A DNA stretch of 64,000 nt, taken from positions 248,001 to 312,000 of the forward strand of contig RBKR01000027.1 of assembly GCA_004835665.1 (NCBI GenBank). The letters are read 5' to 3'. The notes below the pieces were generated by a model. That model saw only the letters and a list, made by a program, of their open reading frames with translations, made no database searches and was not told where the DNA came from. Shown here in pieces: positions 50,074 through 61,405 of the stretch. A program made the position numbers and the translations under genes. Origin of the DNA: Phoma sp. XZ068 (lineage: Eukaryota; Ascomycota; Dothideomycetes; Pleosporales; Didymellaceae). Each line of letters begins with the position of its first letter. Within the stretch, counting starts at the first letter, position 1.

Positions 50074-52293
50074 TCAGCGCCGGTCGGAGAAGGGGTTGTG
50101 CTTCTCGTCGAGGGGCGAAGGGTCGGCGAGGTGGCCGTGGCTGCTCATGCGTGCGTGGCCAGGACGAGCTGACTCGGTCACGGCGCGCGCCTCTACTTGC
50201 CCGATCTTCTCTGTCTCGGGTTCGACAGTCTGGAAGGGTCGAGGTGTAATTGTCCAGGGCGCAGCTTTGTTGACTTGGTAGTCATTGGCCACGTACTGCG
50301 GCGGAGCGGAATCAGCAGCGTGGACAGGGGCTTTGGATTGGTGGTCGATGGATGGGTCGATGTAGTAGGCAGTGCCTGTCTCGGGGTCGCGGCGGAAGAG
50401 CTGAGTCGATGCGTATACGAGGCCACCGATGGCGATGAAGAGCCATATGAGGATAAGGGCGGTGGAGATGAGCGCTTCGGTCTGAATGCCGCTCAAAAGT
50501 TTCTCGATAACGTGGTCGACAGCTTCGGTGATCTCATCCTTCGCCTTGCCATTTGGGTCGGACAGCAGTTCGGCAGCAGAGTCAGAATCGCTGACCTGAG
50601 CAGCGGCGCCAAGAGAAAAAGTATCGTTTGACACGCCAGGAAAGTTGACATGAGCGTGCTCTTGGACCCAAGTCAGGCCGTTTTGGAAAGAAGCGATCTT
50701 CAGGCCGATCAGGCAGTTCAATACGTCCTTGATGGGATCGTAGAGAACAGTGCCGCCGAAGGTGGAGTTGAGGGTCTTGCTCATCTCGTTTACGAACGTG
50801 TTCAGGGTCTCGTTGACTGCGGTGGTGCTGGTGTTGACCCAGCCCAGGATGTCGTTGTTGATCTCGTCGTCCAGCTTGGAAACGGCGCCATTAACGCCCT
50901 GAGACCAAGACATGGAGGCGTTATTGAGAGAAGCAACAACCTTGCCGGCAAAGTCAGCGACCTGGTTCGTAAGCTCGGGAGTCTTGTCTTGGATAGCCTT
51001 CAACAACAAGTATTGGCAGAAGCAGGCGAAGAGACCTGCGATGCCCAGAGACAGCAGGAAGAGCATGGGAACGGAGGTGGCGTAAGCCCAGGCCCAGCGA
51101 ATAATAGCTTGACGACGAGCTGAGCCAAAGCGCCTGCCGAACCACAAGCCGAAGCCTGAAGAGGTGGGGCGTGAGGCCAGGTAGACAACGTCCATGCCGT
51201 CGTGGCCCTCCGCGAAGAGTGCGGCGCGTTCTTGCATCCTGCGGTATCGACGGACTTCCATCCACGCCATGGGGACGCAGACAAGAATGGCGAGGACAAT
51301 GAGCACGCCAAGAGCGATCTTGCGTGCGTCGTAGGCCATCTTAATGAGATCGTCGAAGAACTCATTGATGGAGTTGCCCTCGGAGCAGAAGTTGAGCGTC
51401 TCTTTCTGTGGAACAGGAAGAGTGTCGCGGTCGAAGGTGAAGTTGTTCGTAGCCTTGATCAGCTTCTTGATCTCTTCGAAGGGGATGCGGATGATGTTGT
51501 CGGTAAAGTTCTGCACCTCCTCGAATGTGGGGATCGAGTTGTTCAACTCTTGAAGGCCTTTTTGGAGTTCAGGCGGAACTTCAAGTCCCTTCAGCTTCGA
51601 GATCTGCTGGTCCAGGTTGATCTCCGGCTTGTCGAAGCCGGGAATATTGAAGTTGATCTTGTCGAGGACCGAGTTGATGCCGTCTGTGACGGTCTTGACT
51701 GCGTTGCCCATGTCGTCGGTGACCTCATCGATAGTTTGATTGAGGGTTTTGCTGATTTCGGTGCCGATTTCCACAGCAGCGTGAAGGCTGCCGCGAACAG
51801 CCAGGGTGATCAGGCAGAGATAAGTGCTTGTCATCATGTGAATAACAAACAGAACGATCTCCTCGACACCAGTGACGCTCATCTCCAACATGGACATGAG
51901 GCCACTGACTGCCTTTTCAACCCCAGAAGCGGTCATTTCGTTGACGCCCTTCGCCATGTAGTGAGGCATGGAAGCCATAGAGCTACCAATGTTCTCGACT
52001 TGGGTGCAAGCACTGAGGGCTTCGCGACGTGCGGAAGCAAGGCTTGAGTCGGTGCTTGCGATGGCGATAAGCAGGCGAACGAGCACTAGAAGAAGGAGGA
52101 TTGTCCAGCGATTGATCCATACTTGCGAGAGCCTAGCTCGAAGGCCAAGGTATGGTTTGAAGTCTGGTGTTTGGTTTATTGGGGGTCGTGGTGCATCTTG
52201 CGGGCCGTAGTAGTCTCGCATCTCATGATCGCCAGCGGACATAGATGGAGGCACAGCCGGGAAGGATTGCTGTTGGTTCGCTGAGGAAGCCAT
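50074..52293 (-). CDS. prm1: Plasma-membrane fusion protein Prm1
   Basis: Prm1 is a multispanning protein that promotes membrane merger during mating-cell fusion and, in filamentous fungi, also hyphal fusion. The ATG at 52293 (MASSANQQQSFPAVPPSM) gives 739 aa without introns; upstream frame sequence is unlike protein. The order of parts fits the family: short tail, YLGLRARLSQVWINRWTILL with TM1, an extracellular region with many NxS/T sites, TM near IALGVLIVLAILVCV, then VPMLFLLSLGIAGLFACFC, a second extracellular region (NDILGWVNTSTTAVNETL) and a final TM (ISTALILIWLFIAIGGLVY). The C-terminus is cytoplasmic and Pro/Ser-rich, ending KHNPFSDRR. Cys residues that form the Prm1 dimer are probably those in CTQVENIGSS and NFCSEGNS. 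Confidence 0.93.
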   Translation of the reverse strand: MASSANQQQSFPAVPPSMSAGDHEMRDYYGPQDAPRPPINQTPDFKPYLGLRARLSQVWINRWTILLLLVLVRLLIAIASTDSSLASARREALSACTQVENIGSSMASMPHYMAKGVNEMTASGVEKAVSGLMSMLEMSVTGVEEIVLFVIHMMTSTYLCLITLAVRGSLHAAVEIGTEISKTLNQTIDEVTDDMGNAVKTVTDGINSVLDKINFNIPGFDKPEINLDQQISKLKGLEVPPELQKGLQELNNSIPTFEEVQNFTDNIIRIPFEEIKKLIKATNNFTFDRDTLPVPQKETLNFCSEGNSINEFFDDLIKMAYDARKIALGVLIVLAILVCVPMAWMEVRRYRRMQERAALFAEGHDGMDVVYLASRPTSSGFGLWFGRRFGSARRQAIIRWAWAYATSVPMLFLLSLGIAGLFACFCQYLLLKAIQDKTPELTNQVADFAGKVVASLNNASMSWSQGVNGAVSKLDDEINNDILGWVNTSTTAVNETLNTFVNEMSKTLNSTFGGTVLYDPIKDVLNCLIGLKIASFQNGLTWVQEHAHVNFPGVSNDTFSLGAAAQVSDSDSAAELLSDPNGKAKDEITEAVDHVIEKLLSGIQTEALISTALILIWLFIAIGGLVYASTQLFRRDPETGTAYYIDPSIDHQSKAPVHAADSAPPQYVANDYQVNKAAPWTITPRPFQTVEPETEKIGQVEARAVTESARPGHARMSSHGHLADPSPLDEKHNPFSDRR

Positions 52294-55200
52294 AACGGAG
52301 GTGGATGGCTGTGAAACGGGGTCTGAAAGGTGTATTAGGTTTGAGTGTCTCAAAGCCGTTGTGCAGGTGCAAAGGAAGCGTTGTCGAGGTATAGTCCAGC
52401 TATAATGTGTATCTGCCAGAGATAGGCAACGGAAGAAAAGTATTATGCGGTATAAATGAAAAAGACAATAGAAACAATAGGAAAACCAACGCTCCACACA
52501 ATGCAAGAAAGGTTCTGGAAGAGGATTTGAGGTGAAGGTGAGTACAGCTCAAGTGGGGATCGCGTGAATATCAATCTTCACAATGCGGTATGGAAGCGTG
52601 CTACGTACCGCGAGAGAGCGAGGACCAGCTGCAGGCGCTCCACAATGTACCAATGGTACCCTTGGGAAGGCCTGCCCGACCTCTGCGTTTCAGAGCGCAT
52701 CCAGCTCAGTGAGGCTCAAGTTAGAACGGGTGGATCCTGGAAGTGGTGGTGGCCCAAATAGGCGCCCTTGAAGGTGGAGCCAGCCACTGCCGACCAGTCA
52801 TTTGCTTGTCAGACTGTCGGTCTGGGGAAGCCCAAAAAAACGCGCTAGAACAATAACGAGCGGCTGTTATTTTTGAGCTTGTTTGTCCTCGGGTGGTTGT
52901 CGCAATTTGTCTGAGCGGGCGTCCTTTGTTCCACGGCTTGCGCTCATTGGCGGTCTGCGACAGTCGTACGGGCGCGAGAGAGTCAGACCTGGCGGCCTGC
53001 GCAATCTCGTGATGTACAGCCTGTCGCAGGCGGATTCGTTGTCGAGCGCAAGGGAACACGACTTCCGAGCGGTAGTCGTCAGCAGAAGAAGTGCTCGAGG
53101 TCTGAAAGATGCAGGCACGGCATGTTTTGTAGGCTCTCGCCGCACGGCCGCATCAAAGGCATAAGGCATAGTGGCGCTGTTAACCCGGTTTATGCAGGCT
53201 AGAGAAGACGTCATCCCGCGCGTTGAATACTGCAGTCGTTTTTTCATATTTCTTCGACATCTTCATCTAGGAGCTCACAGTCGCTACACTGCAGTTCGCA
53301 ATCGCATAATCTCCCTTGCGCAAATTACTGCCTGACAGCGCTTGCGGTGTGTTTTCGTGAACACATCAACAGGTGGTGGTGATCAGCAGATGGCTGAGGC
53401 GTAGCGCCCGTTGTGGGGAAGACATCCGTGTAACGATCGCTCTTGTCCAATCATCGACCTGGCGGTTGGCAAGATCTCAAACACGGTGGACCAACCTCTT
53501 CATCATCACCGCCTTCGGGACTCAGATTCTCGTGCTTGTGTGCCACGACATGCCTTGACGTACGCCAACATATGTCTCACTCCAGTGCTCAGCTCACATG
53601 ACTTGAGAATCACGTGTGTATACCTCGATCTAAAACATCTAAACTCTGGTGCAGTGAAGAATTTCTTCATTTGCAATTTCGCGGACCGCCCGCTAGCAAC
53701 TTCGTTATCCGAGATGTCGTCGAACATCTGGACGGTCTTATGATTGCATGGTCTGCGACGTGGTGGCATTACATGCTTGGGAGATCAACGGGTCAAATAG
53801 ATCAGTAGGTCTTTAGAGCGGATATGCAACGACGAGGTTTGCACACATCGTCGTCTTTGGGCCATATTCAGGAAGGCACACGTTTCTTTCCCTCTGTCAG
53901 TGATTTCTTCCTATATTTCCCCATTCAAGATCAGGATAGTAAGAGTGCTGCTTGCCTCCCTAAGACCGCGACTTCTTACCTCGTGAAGACGCAAACATTT
54001 GCTCATGGCCCTATTCCTCCGCATCGCCGTCTTGCATCATTCCTGAACCATCGTTGTTTTTTCCTTCATATTAGCACTGCTGACCTTTTGTTCCACGAGT
54101 TGTGTTGCACGAGCCGCCGGTTCGATTGTTGTTTGATCGTAGAAGCAGTACTTGGGAACCAGATCAATGCTATAGGAGGATCGGAGCGTGTCAAAACTCT
54201 CTTATTGCACCCCCTTTCCCCCGGGAGGGACTTCACCATTCACTGACCATTTTGTTTCTTGCTCGCTTAAAAACTTTTCACCTCGTTCGTTTTGCAGCAA
54301 CACCAAAGAAAGCCACGGACCCCCAAGCGCAATCTGTTGTTTTATTTACCCAACTGTCCGCCGTTAAGCATACACTTACACGCACAGCCACACGCACTTT
54401 CATTGATCAAACGTATCCGTAGACAGTATTGGGCCACTTAGCCACATATTAGACGTGTGATACACCCGCAACGCACGTAGGAAGGCCTCTCTCTCTACGT
54501 TCTATCGTCACCGCTTCCTCAATCACCGCTTCTTCAATCAATCAGGCCTCTCACCTTAATCCTCGGTTAGCTCTCAGGCATCAGTCAATAGATATATATA
54601 AGAGCGACCTGTGGTAAGCATCTCCCCTCCACCGAACAGTACCGAATCACAGGCAACGGACACCGAACATCTCTATCAATTGCAACAGTACCACATCCTA
54701 TCGACAACCTTCCACACAGCCAAATATCTGCTCGGTTGCACTACGTGGACACCCTTCTCCGCCTCCGCTCTCATACTGTAAGTATAACTTGACAGTTCTT
54801 AATATGCAGTACGTTGACATTACTTGCAGCATCATATCAAGGGCTCAAACCTCTCGCGTCGGTTACAGCCCCTCCACAAGACTGCCTTCGTATTGCACGA
54901 GGACTTTGCAAGCGCCTCATAAAAAGGTACGTTGCAGCCCAGCCACTCCTGCGTTTGCCGTATGCTTGAGGCAAGCATTGGAGATCAAGGCGGTGAGCAC
55001 ATGTTCCCAGCTCTCGTTGGTCCACTCAGACATCACGAGAAGGCTCACACCGACTTCTGAGGCGACACGTGCTTGTGCTCCCTTCCCCCGCGTACTAGTA
55101 CGTTCAATCACACATCAATCCTTACCCAAACCCTCTCACTTTTCCTTCAGACGAAGCCGCTAACAGTCCAAGGCAATATTCTACAGGCAGCAATCACGCG

Positions 55201-55361
55201 TCCCTACTGACAGTGCGATCCGTAGCCGATAATCGCACGCGCCACGAACACACGAACACGATTCTCTTCGCTGATAGTACCTTCTCGTCAATATTCTCAT
55301 ATATCAAACGTCACTTCCTTAACTATCCGCTACCATAGTCACCAGGTCCCAAAAGCGCACA
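52294..55361. other. Gene-free stretch, 3 kb, including a long leader
   Basis: The left end is the Prm1 promoter. From about 54.4 kb the sequence becomes pyrimidine-rich and contains TATATATAAG near 54593, a candidate TATA box, about 770 bp before the next ATG. GTAAGT at 54778 followed by CTTGCAG near 54830 may be a 5' UTR intron. ORFs in 52.5-54.4 kb show no domains. A small tandem duplication (CACCGCTTCYTCAAT x2) lies near 54510. Confidence 0.45.
54593..54602 (+). promoter_or_regulatory. Candidate TATA box for the gene at 55362
   Basis: TATATATAAG stands out in otherwise CT-rich sequence and precedes a long leader with candidate splice signals. No transcript data are available. Confidence 0.35.
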
Positions 55362-56363
55362 ATGGCTGGAACTTCTACAACACTTGGCGGTGAGATTGTC
55401 AACAGCATGCCAGAAACCTCCGACACCATGCCCTCTCCAACTTCAGGAAGTAGCAGTGACACGCTGCTCGATAACGAGAGTTTCCACAACGAGCGCCAGT
55501 ACCTCAACCTCAGCCCCCTCAGCACTGCTACACTTAACCTCGACGATCTAAACATTCACGATGAGTTTCCTTGCTCTCAAAAGGATGTTGACCGTTTTCC
55601 TCGCCCGCTCCAAGTCGACTATAATCATCGACGCACACCCGCTCAACCCTATGGTCACCCCGCTCAGCAATTCCGGCGCACCAATTACTATACGGAGCAA
55701 GGTAATGGATTTGCCCGTACAGGAGGCGGTCAGCGAAATACTCGCGCGTGGGTATCTGAAGAAACACGTGCCGCTCAAGAATTCCTTGTCGTCCGAAACT
55801 CGATGAAACGGCTTTTCAAGAATGCTGACGTCGCCAAATGGAAGGTTGCGGATTACATTGCGCATCGGGAGGCGATGATCACATCTGCGGCAAAGAGACT
55901 TGCAACGCATGCTCAGGACCGAGACACCGAGGCCGCACTGCGCGTTCCGCCCATCTCACTCCAACAGCAGGACACGATGAGGCGTTGCGGTCTGTCCGGC
56001 AACTACGATCAGATCGGCAACTATGGCCGAGCTCTCGGGGAAAAGACCATCTGGTGCAAAGACTGGCAAAACGGCAAGGATGAGATTGCGCCATGGCCTC
56101 GTCTGGCAGAGCTCAAGTGGGAGGGTGACGATCGCGCGAAGACTGGCGTTGGTCGCTACCCACCTCTACCTCGTGAACAAGGTCCCGTCGGGCTTCTCTG
56201 GAACCAGCTGCAAGCCGTCGAGCAGTACCCTCTTGACCAGATCGCCCGCATCCCCACAATGGAAGATGTCTACCTTCCTGTCGATGAAGTTGACGAGGAC
56301 ATCAAGCGGGACCTACTCAACAGAGAGCTCGAAGACGCCATGGATGCTTACCTAGAGTCTTAA
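55362..56363 (+). CDS. Conserved fungal protein of unknown function
   Basis: This is a single exon of 333 aa starting MAGTSTTLGGEIVNSMPE. The first ~130 residues are Ser/Thr/Gln-rich and disordered. A helical part follows (FLVVRNSMKRLFKNADVAKW, YIAHREAMITSAAKRLATHA). The C-terminal part carries Trp/Pro-rich blocks that look conserved: IWCKDWQNGKDEIAPWPR, LAELKWEGDDRAKTGVGRY and GPVGLLWNQLQAVEQYPLDQ. The end is acidic. I recognise no domain. A long, possibly intron-containing leader suggests translational or stress control, but that is inference. Confidence 0.8.
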   Translation: MAGTSTTLGGEIVNSMPETSDTMPSPTSGSSSDTLLDNESFHNERQYLNLSPLSTATLNLDDLNIHDEFPCSQKDVDRFPRPLQVDYNHRRTPAQPYGHPAQQFRRTNYYTEQGNGFARTGGGQRNTRAWVSEETRAAQEFLVVRNSMKRLFKNADVAKWKVADYIAHREAMITSAAKRLATHAQDRDTEAALRVPPISLQQQDTMRRCGLSGNYDQIGNYGRALGEKTIWCKDWQNGKDEIAPWPRLAELKWEGDDRAKTGVGRYPPLPREQGPVGLLWNQLQAVEQYPLDQIARIPTMEDVYLPVDEVDEDIKRDLLNRELEDAMDAYLES

Positions 56364-57773
56364 CAAGCTATGTCCTCGGATACGCTTGCTGTCATTGGGT
56401 CTCCTCTCGCGATGTGCTTTGAAGGCTTTCAACGCGTCACCCCTTCGCAGGTTTCACGAGTTCGCAATGATTTGGCTCGCCCATCGGCTTCCAATGTGAC
56501 CAATGACAACCCGTAACAATTACTGTCGCCGACAAAGACTCACCCAGATCGAGCGATCTGCTTGTTCCAGTACCAAGGAAGGACAGCGTTGTTTGTCTTC
56601 TTCTTTTATTGAGCATCCTTTCCTTGTTCGTTCGATTCTCTGTTATACCCATTCTTGGCTTCTCCTACTAATTAGCTTTCGATGCCCACTCATACGGCAT
56701 TGCTGCGTAATCACTGAGCGCAAATCAAGTGTACTGCCCGGATGCGACACAACAGCACGATTTGCGCAATCTTCTCGAACAGCTTCTTGATACCTTTTGC
56801 TCTTACTTGGAGTTTCATTTTCCCTGCAAAGCACAAGCATTCGGCGTTTTGATAGTTGGCCATTTTTGATACCGCGGCAGTAATGACAATCCCGGCAAGT
56901 ACTCTCATGCGGTCTCTCACTCTCTCTGCGGAATCAGGCGTGCACAGAACTGCAAAAGGCTCTGTGGCACAATTGGAACGGTTGTTTTGAAGCATGGATT
57001 TCCCATTATGGCGTACGCGACTCTTACCACCAGCTCCTAGTTTGTATTTGACAAAAATGGAAAAGTACTTTCAACCTCCTAAGCTCAGGACAGTGCTTAC
57101 AATTGTTAACTAGAGTGCCGAAGCCATTCGTATACTCTCTACTCCCGAACATCTTTGTTACTGCCTCAACAGGAAATGTTACCAGGCAGTCGGCACCCTC
57201 TGTCAGGCCCCGAGCTTCACGCTAAAGAGAGACACCATCATCTGCAATTTTGGTTCCGGTGTCCCCAGACCTCCAGTGCACTAATTCGAAAGCCAATCAA
57301 ACTGCGTGTTACTGGTAGATCATCTCCAAGAGACTTCAGAGTTATGTTCATGTTGACCATGCACTTGACTTGCACATTGGAGGCCTAACTCGTTTCAGTA
57401 TCGCCCATTCCGACCACACTCTTCCCGATTGGCTTGGTCAAGCCCCTCTTCATCGCATCCTCCAAACACCGCGAGATTGTGCGAAATCTTCCCGAAACAT
57501 CTTTTCTGGCCAGATTACAGTGTTTCAGAGTGTCGAGCACACGAACAAAATCGCCCCACTTCTGTCGCTTATGCGTCGTTTTTGCCCAGTATGAAGGTAC
57601 CAAAACGGTTGCCTGATGACCGTCGTGGCACTCAAAAGCAGCAGAGCTGAACATGCATCGGATGACGCTTTCCCTCAAAACCACAATCTCAATCTCAGTA
57701 CTGCATCTTAGTTTTTGATCGTCTGCTCGTTGTGAGACGTTCCGCCTTCGTCTACTTCCTAGCATCTCGCATC
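56364..57773. other. Intergenic, 1.4 kb
   Basis: This is AT-richer than the flanking genes and has several short ORFs without motifs. It includes the promoter of the P450 gene. No repeat or RNA gene was recognised. Confidence 0.5.
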
Positions 57774-59359
57774 ATGGCTGTCTTCACGTTCGCCAACATC
57801 ACCATAACCCTTGTCAGCCTCTACTTCGCACGTCGAATATATTGGGAAGTTACTACCGGCTCGCGTCTACGCGCTTTTGCCAAACAACATGGCTGTCCCG
57901 GAGCGAGTAAGCGCCCAAAATCTACCACTTTCGGCGTAGTGCTCTGGTTGAGGCAAATGAAAGCAATCAAGGAGCACCGGTTCCTTGAATATATGGCCAA
58001 TACATTCAAAGGACAAGACGGACGCACCAGGCAACGCAACATCTTCGGCACGGACATCTTCGTTACCGACGACCCAGAGAATGTGAAGGCTGTGCTTGCC
58101 ACGAATTTCAACGCGTGGAGTCTCGGCCAGGAACGCATTCAGGAGATGTCTTCGTACCTCGGGTACGGGATCTTCGTCAACGAGGGCGCGGCTTGGAAGC
58201 ACTCGCGTGAGATGCTGAGGCCTTGTTTTGAGCGCTCGCAGGTCGCGGATGTGAGTATGCTTGAGCGGCATACGCAACGATTGTTCGCAGTGGTGCCAAA
58301 AGATGGGACCACTGTAGATCTACAGCCACTACTACATGACCTCTCGATGGACGTCGCGACTGAGCTGCTGTTTGGCAAGAGCACGAACGCCTTGAGTCGT
58401 AATGAAGATGGCCGCGAAGTTAGGGACTTTTGTGACGCCTTTGATTACGTTTGCAACCCTTTCGAGCGCGAAGCTTTCAAGAAATGGGGAGTAATCACGC
58501 TGTTTCTGCCTGACAGTTGGAACAAGCAAAAGAAGAAGCACGTCAAGGTCATGCAGAGTACCGCCCCTGGATCCCACACTTTCCATCCATTGACTAATAA
58601 CGTAATGTAGACTTCGTGGACCGCATAATCGCCACCCACGTCGCGGAATCAGAAGACTCCCCAGACGACAACATACGCTACAACTTCATCAACGCCCTCT
58701 TCGACTCGACTTCCGACCGCACAATCATCCGCAGCGAACTCCTCAACATCCTCCTCGCCGGCCGCGACACCGTCGCTTCCCTCCTCTCCAACATCCTCTG
58801 GGAACTTCCCCGCCACCCAAACATGCTTTCAAAACTCCGCTCGGAAATCGACCGTGTCTCCGGCGCCGCAACACCGACGTATGAGCAGCTAAAGGAAATG
58901 AGATACCTCCGCGCCATCGTAAATGAAAGTCAGCGGCTATATCCAATCGTACCTGTCAACAACCGGGAGGCCCTCGTTGACACTATCCTACCGCGCGGCG
59001 GCGGAAATAACGAAGCGGGGCCGCTCGTCGTGCCGAAGGGGTCATACATGGTGTGGCACATGTACAGTATGCACCGACGTGAAGACTTGTTCGGGGTGGA
59101 TGCAGCGACGTTCCGGCCTGAGCGGTGGTTGGAACCTGGGTTTAGGCCTGGGTGGGCGTTTGTGCCGTTTTCGGGTGGGCCGAGGGTGTGCATTGGGCAG
59201 AATTTTGCGCTGACGGAGGCGATGTATGTTGTTGTGAGGCTGGTGCAGGAGTTTGAGTTTGAGAGGAAGGATTTTGAGGAGTGGAGGGAGAAGTTTAGTA
59301 TTACATGTACGGGGTTGGGCGGGTGTAAGGTTGGGTTGACACCGAAGGAAAAGCAGTGA
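57774..59359 (+). CDS. Cytochrome P450, CYP52-like
   Basis: CYP52-type P450s omega-hydroxylate alkanes and fatty acids in the ER. Exons are 57774..58557 and 58611..59359, giving 510 aa; the 53 nt intron has a CTAAT branch and restores HVKVMQNFVDRII. An N-terminal anchor (FTFANITITLVSLYFA) starts the protein. P450 signatures are the I-helix AGRDT (about 311-315), the K-helix ESQR (367-370), FRPERW, and the heme-binding loop FVPFSGGPRVCIGQNFAL with the Cys ligand at residue 455. The AGRDT form and the G-rich PRGGG insert before the meander fit the CYP52/CYP539 group. The gene is convergent with the next, 49 bp between stops. Confidence 0.93.
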
Positions 59360-59408
59360 TATGGATGGCAGTGCGTGTTTCCGCATATATCCTACCTCTT
59401 CGCAATCC

Positions 59409-60911
59409 CTACTCATTTGTCTTCATCTGAGCAACCCTTGCTGCTCTCCTCAGACCACTACCCGGTTGCACGTGTCCCTTGAACATACCCTCCCTGTCAC
59501 TCTCGATTCCCATCCTCGCCTTCTCAAACGCCTGCTCGACTTTCTCGATTCCCTCGTTTGCACCCCACATCCCCAGCGCCCGCTCAAACGCACCAGCCGC
59601 AAACAAATACTCGCCCAGGCTCGTATGCACAACACCAAGCGCATACCACGTCTGCGCTCTCTCCCCCTCAGCAAACCAACTCGGCTTGTTCGGAGGAATA
59701 AGTTCAACAGGGAGCGAGAGATACCAGGGATTCTCACTGGGACTAGGAGAGTCCGTCGCCAACGACAGCGCCTTGGAAATACTCTTCTCTGCAAGAAGCA
59801 GATCCCTCGCCGCCTGCTTCCGCTTCCCCGCATCCAAGCTGGTATCGCTAAGCCAGTCTTTGTGTGTGTCTAGGCTTCGATGTTGGAGTGACAAAGCAAT
59901 GCCGAGACCCAGCTCTACGCGCCAACGCAGGCGCTGGATAGCTTTGAAGGTTTCTTCTGCGTGCTCCGGGCCGTGGATTGCCTCGGCGGAGGTGAGGAAC
60001 CCGTAGGTCAACGCAATAATAACGGACTGTGCGTATTCTACGCTCAAGCCGTAATCTGCGACGCCATTTGAGGTCGTCTCGCGCGCGGCGTCGCTGAGGT
60101 CTGCAAGCTCAGTAACTGTGTCAATCCAGTGCTGTGTCGAGAACGCCGGCGCCGTCATGCTTGCGCTGAGACCGCTTGTGTAGTGCGGCAGCGTGTGGGC
60201 GGGGGAGATAGTGACAGCGGACAGGCCCTTGAGCACGCGGAACGGCTCAAGGAGATCACCTTGTAGACGGGACATTGGGAACCCGTAGCTGTTCAGAACG
60301 GAGAGTTGGAGACTCCGCGTGTTGCCCCAGGTCTTCGTTACAGCACCGGCTTCGCGGAGGAAGTTGATTAGGCGGGGGAGGTATTGCGCTGGGAACATGA
60401 CCAACGCTCGCTTTTTATCGCTTTCCTTTTCCACGAGGGAGATGTCGAGGGTGTGGTGCGTGCTGATCTCGAGTGCTGAGGGGAACGAGGGGGCGAAGAG
60501 GATGCCAGAGTCTACGAGCATTGTTTTCGCGTGGCGCGCGTCGGACGTAGCGATAGCAAAGCGCACGAAGAGGTTGGAGGAGTAGAAAAAGTGCAGAGCC
60601 TCGGAGCTGATGAGCTTATTTACGTAGAATAGGCCAGTATCAACAGGGAAGGGGAATCGTGAAGGTTTGAACTTCAGCAATCCTGTGGCAGTGTCCAGTG
60701 AGTGTGTATAGGACACATTGGGCAGACCTGTATTGACCAGCTCGGTGTCGAGTGCGTACTTGTAGATAGTGTTGCGGATTGAGGGCGGGAGCGATGTGAG
60801 ACCTTTCTTCTGCGGCTGCGTTGCGTCAAGACGAGGGCTTGAGGGCTTGGTAGAGCTTGGTGTCTCGACACTGGCCTCCATCGAGTCTCTCTTGCGTAAT
60901 ATGGAAGCCAT
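59409..60911 (-). CDS. Unknown fungal protein with F-box-like start and TPR-like C-terminus
   Basis: The protein is 500 aa from one exon. The N-terminal segment SLPPSIRNTIYKYALDTEL and then GLFYVNKLISSEALHFFYSSN matches the pattern of fungal F-box-like/2EXR hypothetical proteins (Leu-Pro-Pro, Arg, Ile-Tyr, then bad-luck residues before a C..Ea..fFy block). The C-terminal third contains helical pairs with TPR-like spacing: AQTWYALGVVHTSLGEYLFA followed by AGAFERALGMWG. A short tail rich in Arg and Gly ends the protein. Function is unknown. Confidence 0.82.
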   Translation of the reverse strand: MASILRKRDSMEASVETPSSTKPSSPRLDATQPQKKGLTSLPPSIRNTIYKYALDTELVNTGLPNVSYTHSLDTATGLLKFKPSRFPFPVDTGLFYVNKLISSEALHFFYSSNLFVRFAIATSDARHAKTMLVDSGILFAPSFPSALEISTHHTLDISLVEKESDKKRALVMFPAQYLPRLINFLREAGAVTKTWGNTRSLQLSVLNSYGFPMSRLQGDLLEPFRVLKGLSAVTISPAHTLPHYTSGLSASMTAPAFSTQHWIDTVTELADLSDAARETTSNGVADYGLSVEYAQSVIIALTYGFLTSAEAIHGPEHAEETFKAIQRLRWRVELGLGIALSLQHRSLDTHKDWLSDTSLDAGKRKQAARDLLLAEKSISKALSLATDSPSPSENPWYLSLPVELIPPNKPSWFAEGERAQTWYALGVVHTSLGEYLFAAGAFERALGMWGANEGIEKVEQAFEKARMGIESDREGMFKGHVQPGSGLRRAARVAQMKTNE

Positions 60912-61405
60912 GGTAAGAATTTGGTCGCAACTTTTTCAGTCAGTAATTGCTTCTTCGGCCAGGTACAAAGTATTTGTACCTAGGCTCTCGTGTTTCTTTG
61001 TCGTTCGAAGAGAAGCTGCCGATGAGCTGGTTCAAGATGTTATGGTGTGTTGATCGCGTGAATGTAGCCAATTGTATGGTTGCAAGTCAGTCCGATGGAG
61101 CAAGGTCCGGCATGGAAACACATGTCAGCTCGCATCGCGAGTTTTATAGCTCCCATTGCGGGGGATCCGAATGCTGAGGATGTCATGCATCGAGTGCGGG
61201 GAGAACAAGGATGATGTGGGGGACGGCACCGCCGGATCCGCAATGCCGACTAAAGGATCATGAAGCTGTGCGTGCGCAGTCTTGAACAAGTTACATTCAT
61301 GTACATTCTTGTCTACTTGCGTGCGGAGAAAGTCTTGGTAGCCGTAAGTCCTCCAATCACTCGTAACGTCATGCCCGCGGGGCGGATCCAGCCTCATTCC
61401 AACTC
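60912..61405. other. Intergenic, unknown gene promoter and PMI 3' flank
   Basis: This is 494 bp between two minus-strand genes. No feature was recognised. Confidence 0.5.

Noticed and set aside
51202..52047. 281-codon plus-strand ORF across Prm1
   Set aside because: Antisense shadow; Prm1 on the minus strand is clearly the gene.
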